From: Actinoalloteichus_B caeruleus
GTDB taxonomy: Bacteria; Actinomycetota; Actinomycetes; Mycobacteriales; Pseudonocardiaceae
NCBI RefSeq assembly: GCF_000718005.1
Contig: NZ_JODV01000001.1
Direction: 5' to 3' (one strand)
DNA length: 64,000 nt
The translations under genes and the position numbers were made by a program. Positions 53,222 through 61,770 of the stretch are shown here, piece after piece. Position 1 is the first letter of the stretch. Each line of letters starts with the position of its first letter. A model generated the notes under the pieces. It was not told the origin of the DNA and made no database searches. It saw only the letters and a list, made by a program, of their open reading frames with translations.

Positions 53222-53496
53222 CCCCGATCACGGGCCAGGGCCACCCGCCGGGGCATCGACTCGTCGTCGACCTCCGTGCCGGCGGTGGGGTGGTGGGAGT
53301 AGCGGCCCTGACCGGGTTGCCGGCTCCGCCGGCACTGCGACCACGTCCCGTGCCGGCGGAACGGGTCACCTCGTCGCCGCTCCGCTGGGGGCGGCCACGG
53401 GGTCGGTGGTCGAGGAGTCGAACGACAGCCGCTCCACCCGACCCGCGTCCCCAGGGATGACGCGGGCCGTCGGACGACGATCTCACTCTATAGATA
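53222..53496. other. Gap upstream of DUF397 copy 4
   Basis: 275 bases with no gene, forming with the next element a 373-bp promoter region. The last 40 bases become A+T-rich (CACTCTATAGATACTGG). Confidence 0.5.
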
Positions 53497-53540
53497 CTGG
53501 TAACTGGCGGTAACACTCTGGTAACACAGAGGGTGTTAAA
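53497..53540 (+). promoter_or_regulatory. Promoter with three phased GGTAAC repeats
   Basis: GGTAAC occurs at 53497, 53507 and 53518, i.e. 10 and 11 bases apart, about one helical turn each, followed by TTAAAAT at 53534-53540 as a candidate -10. DUF397 copy 4 starts 54 bases further. The three co-faced sites suggest cooperative regulator binding. Confidence 0.5.
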
Positions 53541-53594
53541 ATCCCTGCCCCCTGCTGACGGCGTTGTCAGCAGGAAACCGATCAGGAGCCCGCC

Positions 53595-53849
53595 ATGGCC
53601 GTCCTCTCCGCCGCCACCACCCGCCCCCTGTCCGCCACCGCCGAGCAGACATCCCGGACGACCGACGGCCACCACTGGCGGAAATCCTCCCGGAGCACCA
53701 ACAAGAGCGCGTGCGTGGAGATCGCGACCGATCCACGCGGAGCGGCCATCCGGGACTCCAAGAACCCCTCCGGCGGCATCCTGACCCTCACCGCCACCCA
53801 GTACGGCCAGTTCCTGGCCGCCGTGAAGGCGGACCACGCACTGCGCTGA
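53595..53849 (+). CDS. DUF397 protein, copy 4 (divergent, N-terminally extended)
   Basis: 84 residues: a Ser/Thr/Ala-rich N-terminal extension of about 27 residues, then HWRKSSRSTNKSACVEI, AAIRDSKNPSGG and YGQFLAAVKADHALR. It is the most diverged copy, 1.4 kb from copy 3 and preceded by its own A+T-rich promoter. A GATCAGGAG-like ribosome binding site lies 9 bases before ATG 53595. A GC hairpin terminates it. Confidence 0.9.
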   Translation: MAVLSAATTRPLSATAEQTSRTTDGHHWRKSSRSTNKSACVEIATDPRGAAIRDSKNPSGGILTLTATQYGQFLAAVKADHALR

Positions 53850-53863
53850 TCGAGCCGTCCTCG

Positions 53864-53891
53864 GGGGCCGCCGCGCTTCGGCGGCGGCCCC
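53864..53891 (+). terminator. Hairpin terminator after DUF397 copy 4
   Basis: 11-bp stem GGGGCCGCCGC/GCGGCGGCCCC with the 6-nt loop GCTTCG, 14 bases after the stop codon. Confidence 0.8.
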
Positions 53892-54507
53892 ACGCCGTGT
53901 CGACCTCGCCCGAGTCCTCAACGACCACCCCCCTCAACGACCCCTTCGACCACCCGACCCTCGACCGCCCGGGGCTCGGCGGGCCGGTAGCGGGAACGCC
54001 GGTCAGCGCTGTCCGGCCCCCACCCCGGTTGGCAGGGTGCCGCGCACCAGCTGGTTCGGCGCGAGGCCGCCCGGAGCACCTCTCCCCGACTCCCACGAGT
54101 CCCGTCCACCCCGGGCTCCGGAGGGCCGCCGCACCCGATTCCCGGCCCGGACGCCCAGCGGTGGGGCGGGAGCGCCCTCCGGGCGGCGGCCCGGCCTCCA
54201 CCCCCTGGTCCCGTGATCGCCGCCGGGAGCCGGCCAGCGGGGCACCGCCCCCGGCCGACGTCCGAGGCAGACCGGGCCGGGGCGCCGGCCGCCGACCCGA
54301 CGCGGAAGGCGATCACGACGATGCGACCGACCCCGGACCGCCCCATGCCCCACCGGCGGTGGCGCCCGCTCCGCGACCCGCCCCGCCCCGATCGGCACGC
54401 GGCCCAGCCACCCGCGCGCTCGACCACCCCGTCCGAACGGCGGACGCCCTCCGCGCCTCGGCGGTACCGGTACTACTGTTCGCCTGGCGACGAGGAACGG
54501 GGAGAAC
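53892..54507. other. Gap before map, nothing recognised
   Basis: 616 bases. Several frames are open on both strands with Arg/Pro/Ala-rich translations. The promoter of map should lie near the right end, where CGGTACTACTGTTCG (54470-54484) is the only A+T-richer part. Confidence 0.45.
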
Positions 54508-55275
54508 GTGGTCGAGCTGAAGACACCCGGCGAACTGGAGGCCATGCGGGAGGCCGGCCGGGTGGTGGCCAGGGCGCTCGCCGCCGTCCGCCAGCACGTC
54601 CAGCCGGGGGTGCACCTGCTGGAACTCGACGCGATCGCGCACACCATGATCAGGGACGCCGGCGCCCAGCCGTCCTTCCTCGGCTACCGCCCGCACTTCG
54701 CCCCCACCCCGTTCCCCGGCTCCATCTGCACCTCGGTGAACGACGTCATCGTGCACGGCATCCCGGACCGTTCCCGGCTCGCCGAGGGCGACCTGCTCAG
54801 CGTCGACTGCGGGGCGGTGCTCGACGGCTGGCACGGTGACTCGGCGATCAGCCTCGTCGTCGGCGAGGCCCGCCCCGAGGACCTCGAACTCATCGACAAC
54901 ACCACCCGTGCGATGGAGGCCGGGATCCTGGCGGCCCGGGTGGACGGGCGGCTCGGCGACATCTCGGCCGCGATCGGGGCGATCGGTCGGAAGGCCGGGT
55001 ACGGCATCCTGCGGGACTTCGGCGGGCACGGCGTCGGTCGCGCGTTGCACGAGGCCCCGCACCTGCCGAACGACGGGACGCGCGGGCACGGTCCCCTGCT
55101 GCGGCCCGGTCTGGTGCTGGCGATCGAACCGATGTTCACCGCCGGTGGTTCCCACGACCACACCACGGACGCGGACGGGTGGGCGTTGCGCACCGCCGAC
55201 GGTTCCCGCGCCGCCCACGTCGAACACACCGTCGCGGTGACCGACGACGGGCCCGTCGTCCTCACGCTCCCGTGA
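54508..55275 (+). CDS. map: Methionine aminopeptidase, type I
   Basis: 255 residues, pita-bread fold. Metal ligands are visible: Asp in SVDCGAVLDGWHGDSA (two Asp), His in DFGGHGVGRALHEAPHLP, Glu in VLAIEPMFTAGG and the last Glu in AAHVEHTVAVTD. It removes N-terminal methionine from new proteins. GTG 54508 follows GGGGAG. This is probably one of at least two map genes in the genome, since the ribosomal-cluster copy would lie elsewhere. It converges with mgtE, 6 bases between stops. Confidence 0.94.
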   Translation: MVELKTPGELEAMREAGRVVARALAAVRQHVQPGVHLLELDAIAHTMIRDAGAQPSFLGYRPHFAPTPFPGSICTSVNDVIVHGIPDRSRLAEGDLLSVDCGAVLDGWHGDSAISLVVGEARPEDLELIDNTTRAMEAGILAARVDGRLGDISAAIGAIGRKAGYGILRDFGGHGVGRALHEAPHLPNDGTRGHGPLLRPGLVLAIEPMFTAGGSHDHTTDADGWALRTADGSRAAHVEHTVAVTDDGPVVLTLP

Positions 55276-55281
55276 GGTCGA

Positions 55282-56613
55282 TCAGAGCCCGAGCACCACG
55301 CGCGCGGTCATGAAGTAGATGATCAGCCCGGTGGCGTCGACCAGGGTGGTGACCATCGGGGCGCTGACCACCGCCGGGTCCACCCCGAGCTTCTTCGCGA
55401 GCAGGGGCATGCTCCCGCCCACGATCGCCGCCCAGGTGCACACCACCACCAGGGACACCGCGACGACCGCGGCGAGGTCGAAGCCCACGAGCAACCCGCC
55501 GATCAGCAGACCGATGAGGGCGAGCGCGACACCGAGGAGCAGGCCCACCCGGCCCTCCCGCCACACCACCTTGGGCAGGTCGCCCAGCCGCACGTCGCCG
55601 ACGGCGATCGCCCGGACGATCGAGGTCGCCGACTGGGAGCCGGCGTTGCCGCCGCTGCCGGTGATGAGCGGGATGAACAGGGCCAGCGCGGTGACCTCGG
55701 CGAGGTTGTCCTCGAAGTACTGGAGGACGTTGACGGTGAGGGTCGCCGCGACGATGAGCAACAGCAGCCACACGACCCGGGACCGGGCGAGCTTGACGAC
55801 GCTGGCCGACAGGTAGGGCTGGCCCAGCGGGCTGGCACCGGCCTGCCGTTCGACGTCCTCGGTGTCGGCCGCCTCGATGACCTCCAACGCGTCGTCGAAG
55901 GTGAGCAGCCCCAGCAGCCGGTTCTCGCTGTCCACCACCGGCAGGGCCAGCAGGTTCGCCTCCTGCATCAGCCGGGCGGCGGCCTCGGCCTCATCGGTGG
56001 CCGCGGCGGTGGGCACCTCCACGTCGGTGAGGTCGTCGATCCGTTGCTCGGGGTGCCCGGTGACCAGGCTCCGCAGTGAGATGACGCCGATGAGGTAACG
56101 GCCGTCGTCCACCACGGGCAGCGTGTAGACGGTCTCCGCCGAGCGGCCCTTGGTCCGGACTACGCGCAGCGCCTCGGAGACGTCGAGGGTGCGGTGCAGC
56201 GCGACGACCTCGGGCGTCATCACCCGGCCGACGGAGTTCTCCGGGTAGCCGAGCAGGGCCGCCGTCATCTGCCGCTCGCGGAAGCTCAGCCCGGCGAGCA
56301 CCTTCTTCGCGACCTTCGCCGGCACCTCGTCGATCAGGCGGGCGCGGTCGTCGGGGTCCATCCCCTCCACCAGCTCGCGGGCAGCGCTGTCCCGGAGCCC
56401 GGTCAGCACCTCCTGCTGGTGGACCGGATCGAGTTCCTCGAAGACGTCGAGGGCACGTTCCTTGTCCAGCAGCCGGAACGGGACCGCCATCTCGGCGGTG
56501 TCCAGCCTGGACAGTTCGGCCGCGATCTCGTGCGGGGGTTGCTCCCGCAACCAGCGCTGGAGTCCGACCAGGTCCTGTCGGTCGAGAAAGTCACGCAGCT
56601 GCTCGTCGGTCAC
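55282..56613 (-). CDS. mgtE: Magnesium transporter MgtE
   Basis: 443 residues: an N-terminal MgtE N domain (about 1-125: LVEGMDPDDRARLIDEVP), a CBS pair (about 130-255; YTLPVVDDGRYLIGVISLRSL, LPVVDSENRLLGLLTFDDAL), then five membrane segments (VVWLLLLIVAATLTVNVL to ATGLIIYFMTARVV) with the pore signature GSGGNAGSQSATSIVRA. It is a homodimeric Mg2+ channel gated by cytosolic Mg2+. GTG 56613 has a GGGAGG ribosome binding site. No Mg-sensing riboswitch was seen in the short upstream gap. Confidence 0.95.
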   Translation of the reverse strand: MTDEQLRDFLDRQDLVGLQRWLREQPPHEIAAELSRLDTAEMAVPFRLLDKERALDVFEELDPVHQQEVLTGLRDSAARELVEGMDPDDRARLIDEVPAKVAKKVLAGLSFRERQMTAALLGYPENSVGRVMTPEVVALHRTLDVSEALRVVRTKGRSAETVYTLPVVDDGRYLIGVISLRSLVTGHPEQRIDDLTDVEVPTAAATDEAEAAARLMQEANLLALPVVDSENRLLGLLTFDDALEVIEAADTEDVERQAGASPLGQPYLSASVVKLARSRVVWLLLLIVAATLTVNVLQYFEDNLAEVTALALFIPLITGSGGNAGSQSATSIVRAIAVGDVRLGDLPKVVWREGRVGLLLGVALALIGLLIGGLLVGFDLAAVVAVSLVVVCTWAAIVGGSMPLLAKKLGVDPAVVSAPMVTTLVDATGLIIYFMTARVVLGL

Positions 56614-56758
56614 GATCTCGCCTCCCGTGTGCCCCAGGGCCAGTCTCCTGCCGTACTGGCCGTCGTCCCGCCAACCGGGCCGCGAGGCGTGGCGCACCGG
56701 TCGGGAGCTCGTCAGTGCTCCCGACCGGCAGGCGTCGTCGTCCGCCGAGGTGGTGCCG

Positions 56759-58105
56759 TCAGCAGCGGCTCAGGGGTTCTCCCACGGTGAGAGAGAAGTC
56801 GGCACGCTCGTCGAGCAGCAGCGGAACGAGATTCCGGAGTTGCTGTGCGAGCGGAACCACCGCGCCGTCCGAGTCCTGCCGGACCCGGAGGCCGTGGAGT
56901 TGGAGCACCTCACCGTGTTCAGCGAGCTGTTCCGAGGTGAGCCGGTACCCACAGATGCGGTCGCGCTCGATCTCCTCCGGCGCGGGTTCCTCGTTGTCCG
57001 CACCACCGAAGTAGACCGGGCCTCGGTTGGCGATGCCCAGGTTACGCGCCATGCCCACCGTCGCGGCCGCTCGGGCACCCCGTTCGAGGACGAACTCGAA
57101 CGCGCCGTCGATCCCGGACAGCTGGGAGTCGACGCGCCGGCGGTTGTTCAGGGCGGGGTCGGCCAGCTCCTCCTCGGTCAACGCCCTGGTCCGGGTCTCC
57201 ACGAGCAGCCCGACGGCGTTCTTCACCCCCGCCGCGTTGCGGAGGATCCGCTCCTGGCCGTCGCCGGCGACCTGCCGGATCGGCTCGCCGGTCTCCGGGT
57301 CGGTCCACAGGCCGTAGACGCCGCTGGAGAAGCCGTCGGTCTCCACCCGGGGGCGGACGTAGTCCTCGGACAGCTCCTCGGCGAGCGCCCGCACGTCCGG
57401 GTGGGCGTTGAGGTTGCGGGGCCAGAGGGAGAGGAAGTCCCGGTCGTAGTAGGGCGGGGTGGGGCCGTACTCGTGGAGGTCGTAGACGATGTCGGGCTGG
57501 TGGTCCCGCAGGACGGCCGCGATGGTGCGCGCCTCCCCCGTCTCCAGGGCCAGGTGGTCGCGGTTGATGTCGACGCCGTCGCCGTTCCCCCGGGTGTTGG
57601 CGGCACGTCCGTCGGGGTTCGCGGTGGGCATCACCAGGACGGAGGCGGTGCTCAGCAGCCGTTCGACGGCCGGGTCGTCGCTGAGCGCGAGGTCTCGGAC
57701 CGTCGTCAGGCAGGCCTCCCGTCCGGAGGGCTCGTTGCCGTGCTGGAGGCAGAGCAGGAGGACGGACACCCGCCCCTGGGTGCCGCCCCGGCCCGCCTCC
57801 GGCACCGGGTCCCCGATGCGGACGAGGCGGATCGGCCGGCCCTGCTCGGTCGTGGCCAGGACGTCCAGCTCGGCGCGGTCGCTGGTGGCGACGACGGTGT
57901 CGAGGAAGGCGGTCTCCTCGTCGAGGGTGGTCCACCGCTCACCACCGGACAGCTCGAAGCCGGTGCGGGGCGTGCCGTCCACACCGGTGTCGCCGCCGGT
58001 GTCCTGGGCCGCGGCCGGACTGACTCCGGCCAGGGCGAGGGTGGCCGCCACCGCCACGGTGGCGCTGAGGGAACGGACCTGGGTTCTCCGTGTCGGGATC
58101 CGCAC
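56759..58105 (-). CDS. Secreted M14-family zinc carboxypeptidase
   Basis: 448 residues. A Sec signal peptide (about 1-30, ending SPAAAQD; basic start RIPTRRTQVRS). The M14 fold has zinc ligands His and Glu in CLQHGNEPSGRE, His in VYDLHEYGP, substrate-binding NPDGRAANTRGNGDGVDINRDHL, and the catalytic Glu in VGLLVETRT. It trims C-terminal residues from peptides outside the cell. GTG 58105 gives the signal peptide directly after GGAGAGGAGA. Neighbours do not suggest a specific substrate. Confidence 0.92.
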   Translation of the reverse strand: MRIPTRRTQVRSLSATVAVAATLALAGVSPAAAQDTGGDTGVDGTPRTGFELSGGERWTTLDEETAFLDTVVATSDRAELDVLATTEQGRPIRLVRIGDPVPEAGRGGTQGRVSVLLLCLQHGNEPSGREACLTTVRDLALSDDPAVERLLSTASVLVMPTANPDGRAANTRGNGDGVDINRDHLALETGEARTIAAVLRDHQPDIVYDLHEYGPTPPYYDRDFLSLWPRNLNAHPDVRALAEELSEDYVRPRVETDGFSSGVYGLWTDPETGEPIRQVAGDGQERILRNAAGVKNAVGLLVETRTRALTEEELADPALNNRRRVDSQLSGIDGAFEFVLERGARAAATVGMARNLGIANRGPVYFGGADNEEPAPEEIERDRICGYRLTSEQLAEHGEVLQLHGLRVRQDSDGAVVPLAQQLRNLVPLLLDERADFSLTVGEPLSRC

Positions 58106-58395
58106 GATGTGCTCTCCTCTCCGTGACCGCGCGCTGGGACGATCACGGAGCAAAGCCACCAAACCACGGGGTTCGGGTCAAGACTTGACGCGCACCACAC
58201 GCTGTGCCTGACCCGCCACCCACCACTCAGGTGAGACCGGCATCACATCTCGGGTTGGGTCGGTGGGGGTGCCGCCGGCGGGCGGGCGGCACCGCCGAGC
58301 ACACGCGCCCGCGCACCCTCGGAGGACGTCACTCCGGACCCCAGCCCGGTCCGCCAGGGTGGGGTCCGCGCGCATCACCCGCGGCGGCGGGACGC

Positions 58396-59034
58396 TCAGC
58401 CGGACGCCGCCGGGGAGGTCTCGCTCCGCTCGATCGCGGACGCGCTGCGCCGCCAGCTCAGCCAACCGCGCACGACCAACACCGCGAAGACCACGTAGAC
58501 CAGCGCGCTGAACCAGAGCCCCGACGCGAACTGGAGCGGGACACCGACCGCGTCGACCGCCAACCAGACCAGCCAGAACTCGGTGAGCCCTCGGCCCTGC
58601 GCGGCGAAGGCGACCACGGTGCCGACGAAGATCCAGGCGTCGGGCCAGGGCGCCCACGAGGCGTCGAGCGCGTCGAGCAGCAACGCGACGGCCGCCGTGC
58701 CGCCGACCATGGCGAGGGCCAGCACGACCCGTTCCACACCGGTGGCCGAGCGGACCGTCACCCCGTAGACCGGGTCCCGGCGCCTGGTCCACGCCCACCA
58801 GCCGTAGACCGAGATCAGCAGGATCACCACCTGGCGGACGGCCAGGCCACCGAGCTGCGCCGACAGGTAGACGCTGAAGAGCAGCACCGTGGCCGCCACC
58901 TGGACCGGCCAGGTCCACAACGTCCGCCGCTGCGCCAGGTACACCACCGCCAGCGCGCACAGCTGCCCGATCAGCTCCGCCCACGAGACCTGCTGCCCGA
59001 ACAGCGTCAGCTGGTGCTCCACCAGAACGTTCAC
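58396..59034 (-). CDS. ribM: RibM/PnuX-type riboflavin transporter (PnuC family)
   Basis: 212 residues with about seven membrane segments: SWAELIGQLCALAVVYLAQRR, WPVQVAATVLLFSVYL, VILLISVYGWWAWTRR and others of the PnuC fold. The PnuC family moves vitamins such as nicotinamide riboside. Here an FMN riboswitch immediately upstream marks riboflavin as substrate, as known for RibM/PnuX of actinobacteria. GTG 59034 follows AGGAGG by 5 bases. Longer upstream starts would lie inside the riboswitch and are excluded. Confidence 0.9.
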   Translation of the reverse strand: MNVLVEHQLTLFGQQVSWAELIGQLCALAVVYLAQRRTLWTWPVQVAATVLLFSVYLSAQLGGLAVRQVVILLISVYGWWAWTRRRDPVYGVTVRSATGVERVVLALAMVGGTAAVALLLDALDASWAPWPDAWIFVGTVVAFAAQGRGLTEFWLVWLAVDAVGVPLQFASGLWFSALVYVVFAVLVVRGWLSWRRSASAIERSETSPAASG

Positions 59035-59111
59035 GCGTCCTCCTACGGCCGTCCCCGGCGGTCGGCACGACGCGACGCGGGCACGCCGATGGCACGACGA
59101 CACCCGCCCGC

Positions 59112-59252
59112 GTGCGCTGCCTCCCATCCGGACTGTCACCGTCGGTTCCGGAATCCCACCGGATCAACCGGCATCCCGTGCTGGTCGCACGGCGACGCCG
59201 GGTCGCGGACTCTCACCGCCGGTTCGGAATTCCACCGAGCCCCGGAGCGCAC
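59112..59252 (-). promoter_or_regulatory. FMN riboswitch (RFN element)
   Basis: On the minus strand the aptamer reads CCGGGGCTCGGTGGAATTCC, ACCGGCGGTGAGAGTCCGCG, GATCCGGTGGGATTCC and CCGACGGTGACAGTCCGGAT, the highly conserved RFN core. P1 is 7 bp (59246-59252 with 59112-59118). It lies 77 bases before the ribM start, close enough to control access to its AGGAGG, so translational control is likely. FMN should switch ribM off. Confidence 0.97.
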
Positions 59253-59574
59253 TCTGCTCGGCATCTCGAACCCGTGCCGCGCCTCCGATATTCCACGGTC
59301 CCCCGTGACCGCGGCCACGGGTCGACGTGCGCGCCGCGACGGGGACGCGAGGACGGCGGGCATCCTCCGTCCCTGCCACCAGGACGGGGATGAGTGGACC
59401 AGGCCGGGCCAGCCGCCGGGCCCGCCGCGGAACACCAGGATCGGGAGCGGGACCATCGGGCACGACGGGAGAAGTCCACCACCACCCGGTCAGCGCGCCA
59501 CCAGGGGCGGGAGGTGGGTCGGCGACGACGCGACAGGGCACTCCCCCTGGGTGAACCGTCCTCCCGCCGCCCGC
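59253..59574. other. Gap upstream of the FMN riboswitch
   Basis: About 320 bases. They must hold the ribM promoter. Frames on both strands are open but carry no recognisable domain. Confidence 0.45.
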
Positions 59575-60129
59575 TCAGCCAGCGGCCCCGGCACCGCCCC
59601 ACCGCTCGGTCCACTCCTCCCGGAGCACACCCGTGATCACCGCGTCGTGCACCCAGCCCGCCCACCGCCGGGCCCGCCACGGGCGGCGCTCCTCCCGGTA
59701 GCCCCAACCGCTGGCCCACCCGGATCGTGCCGGGGTTGCCCGAGTAGGTGGCGTAGTCGAGGCGGAGCGCGTCGGTCGCGGCGAAGAGGTAGTCGGTCCA
59801 CAGCCGCAGGGCGGTCGTACCGCACCCCCGGACCCAGCTCGTCTCGTCGAAGAGCAGCGGACCGAGCCGACGCCAGTCCGTCAACTCGCACTCCCGGTAC
59901 CAGCTGACCTGGCCGAGGAGCTGGTCGGTGCCGCCACCGGCCACCACGAGACCGCTCCGGGGCGTCGGTCTCGCCGCCGGGTCCGCTCGGCCACCCGGCG
60001 CGCCGGTCGACCCACCGCTCGGCGTCCCCCGGCGTCGGCGGACCGCCACCCCCGCGACGCCGGGAGGTCGTCGATCCGCCAGCCACGCAGCACGACGCCG
60101 TCGGTGTCGGCACCGAGTCGAAGGTCCAT
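59575..60129 (-). pseudogene. GNAT acetyltransferase pseudogene with three frameshifts
   Basis: ATG 60129 starts MDLRLGADTDGVVLRGWR, a typical GNAT beginning. The match then passes to a second frame (DAERWVDRR), to a third (GLVVAGGGTDQLLGQVSWYR to YSGNPGTIRVGQRLG), and back to the first for the end (YREERRPWRARRWAGWVHDA to the stop at 59575). The last shift is a clear one-base excess in a G-run at 59708-59712, since GQRLG and YREERR belong together. The protein would acylate an amine with acetyl-CoA if repaired. Sequencing error is possible, but three events favour decay. Confidence 0.8.
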
Positions 60130-60222
60130 CGCGTCATCGTCACCCCGGCCCCACCTCGGGGAGGACCGGGTCCGCGATGCCCCTGCCGCAGCGGTCACCG
60201 GCGACGTGGGATTCTGGCCGTT

Positions 60223-61428
60223 ATGCGCACGGCCGACGACCCCGGGCACTCCGCGTCCGGAATGTCCGGGAAGACGATGCGGAGCCTGGAGTACGCCTCC
60301 GGGGAACTGGCCACCGCCAGCGTCACCGCCATGGAGCGGAAGCTCCCGTGGTTCCGACGGCTGCCCGCCGACCAACGCGCCAGCGTGCTCCTGATCACCC
60401 AGATCGGGGTGTCCGGTTTCCTCGAGTGGCTCCGCAGCCCCGACGCGGCCCTCCGACTGAGCACCGAGGCGTTCCGCGCGGCTCCCCGCGACCTGTCCCG
60501 CTGGATGAGCCTGCGGCAGACGGTGGAGCTGGTGCGCACCGCGATCGACACCTTCGAGAAGCGGTTGCCGGAGTTCGCCGGCAACGCCGAGGAGAAGGCC
60601 GTCCTCACCGACGCGATCCTCCGCTTCGGCCGCGAGATCGCGTTCTCCGCCGCGACCTCCTACGCGGCCGCCGCCGAGGCCAGGGGCGCCTGGGACGCCC
60701 GGCTGGAGGCGTTGATCGTGGACGGCATCGTCCGGGGCGACGCCGAGGAGTCGCTGCTCTCCCGGGCGTCCGCGCTGGGCTGGGACCAGCCGGTCGCGGC
60801 GACCGTGCTCGTCGGCAACCCGCCGTCCACCGATCCGCAGGAGGTCCTGTACGAGGTGCGGAGCCGGGCGGCCCGGTTGGGGCGGCCGGCCCTGCTGGGC
60901 GTGCAGGGCTCCCGCCTCGTCGTGGTCCTGGGTGGGACGATCGACGAGGCCGACGCCGACGCGGTGCTGCCCCGGATCAGTGAGGCCTTCGGTGAGGGTC
61001 CGGTGGTGGCCGGCCCGACGACTGACAGCCTCGCCGAGGCGCACCGGTCGGCCGACGACGCGCTGTCCGGGCTGCGCGCCGTGGTGGCCTGGCCCTCAGC
61101 TCCCCGCCCCGTCCGGTCGATCGAGCTGCTGCCGGAACGGGCCCTCGCCGGCGATCCGGAGGCCGAACGGCAGCTGGTCGAACAGGTGATGCTGCCGCTC
61201 GTGGACAGCAGCGGCGGGCTCCTCGACACCGTGGAGGCGTACCTGGAGGTCGGTGGCGTGCTGGAGAGCTGCGCACGCGCGCTGTTCGTCCACCCCAACA
61301 CGGTCCGCTACCGGCTCCGCCGGATCAGCGAGGTCACCGGCTACAACCCGGCGGACCCCCGCGACTCGCTCGTGCTCCAGGTCGCGTTGAAGGTGGGACG
61401 GCTGGCCCAGGCGCGGGGGCTCTGGTGA
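60223..61428 (+). CDS. fasR: FasR/PucR-like activator of fatty-acid synthesis genes
   Basis: 401 residues. The N-terminal half is helical (RLPADQRASVLLITQIGVSGFLEW, the RsbRD-like part), the middle a GGDEF-like CdaR fold, and the C-terminus a PucR helix-turn-helix (YLEVGGVLESCARALFVHPNTVRYRLRRISEVTG). S. coelicolor FasR (SCO2386) has this architecture, sits just upstream of fabD and activates fatty-acid synthesis; M. tuberculosis Rv2242 is the syntenic homologue. Here an aldo/keto reductase on the opposite strand separates it from fabD. ATG 60223 has no obvious ribosome binding site. Confidence 0.88.
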   Translation: MRTADDPGHSASGMSGKTMRSLEYASGELATASVTAMERKLPWFRRLPADQRASVLLITQIGVSGFLEWLRSPDAALRLSTEAFRAAPRDLSRWMSLRQTVELVRTAIDTFEKRLPEFAGNAEEKAVLTDAILRFGREIAFSAATSYAAAAEARGAWDARLEALIVDGIVRGDAEESLLSRASALGWDQPVAATVLVGNPPSTDPQEVLYEVRSRAARLGRPALLGVQGSRLVVVLGGTIDEADADAVLPRISEAFGEGPVVAGPTTDSLAEAHRSADDALSGLRAVVAWPSAPRPVRSIELLPERALAGDPEAERQLVEQVMLPLVDSSGGLLDTVEAYLEVGGVLESCARALFVHPNTVRYRLRRISEVTGYNPADPRDSLVLQVALKVGRLAQARGLW

Positions 61429-61770
61429 CCCGACCCCGAGGCGCGGACGGCCGCACCAGCCGCGCGACGGGACCACGGACGGCTGATCGACGTCCTCCAC
61501 CCGGCCAGCCCGGCCCCCGCGCGAACCGCTGACACGAACGCCGGGGTGACCTGGTGCCTCGCCGACGCCCCGCACCGGCACCGGGCCGGGAACCGCGCTC
61601 CACCCGAGCCGCGCTCCACGACGAGCCTCCCGTCGCTCCGACGCGGCGCCCGACCGGGCGCCCGGGCCGGGGCGGTGGGGCACCCGGGCGACCGCCCCCA
61701 CCGGCCGCTACCCCGGTCGGTGCGCGAACCTGGACGGCGGCACAACCCCGGCAGCCAGCCCGAACCGGGC
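61429..61770. other. Gap between convergent fasR and aldo/keto reductase
   Basis: 342 GC-rich bases downstream of both genes. No clear hairpin terminator, gene or repeat was found. Confidence 0.45.

Noticed and set aside
59035..59139. Longer N-terminus for ribM starting at 59139
   Set aside because: It would place the start inside the FMN riboswitch; GTG 59034 has an AGGAGG and gives the family N-terminus.
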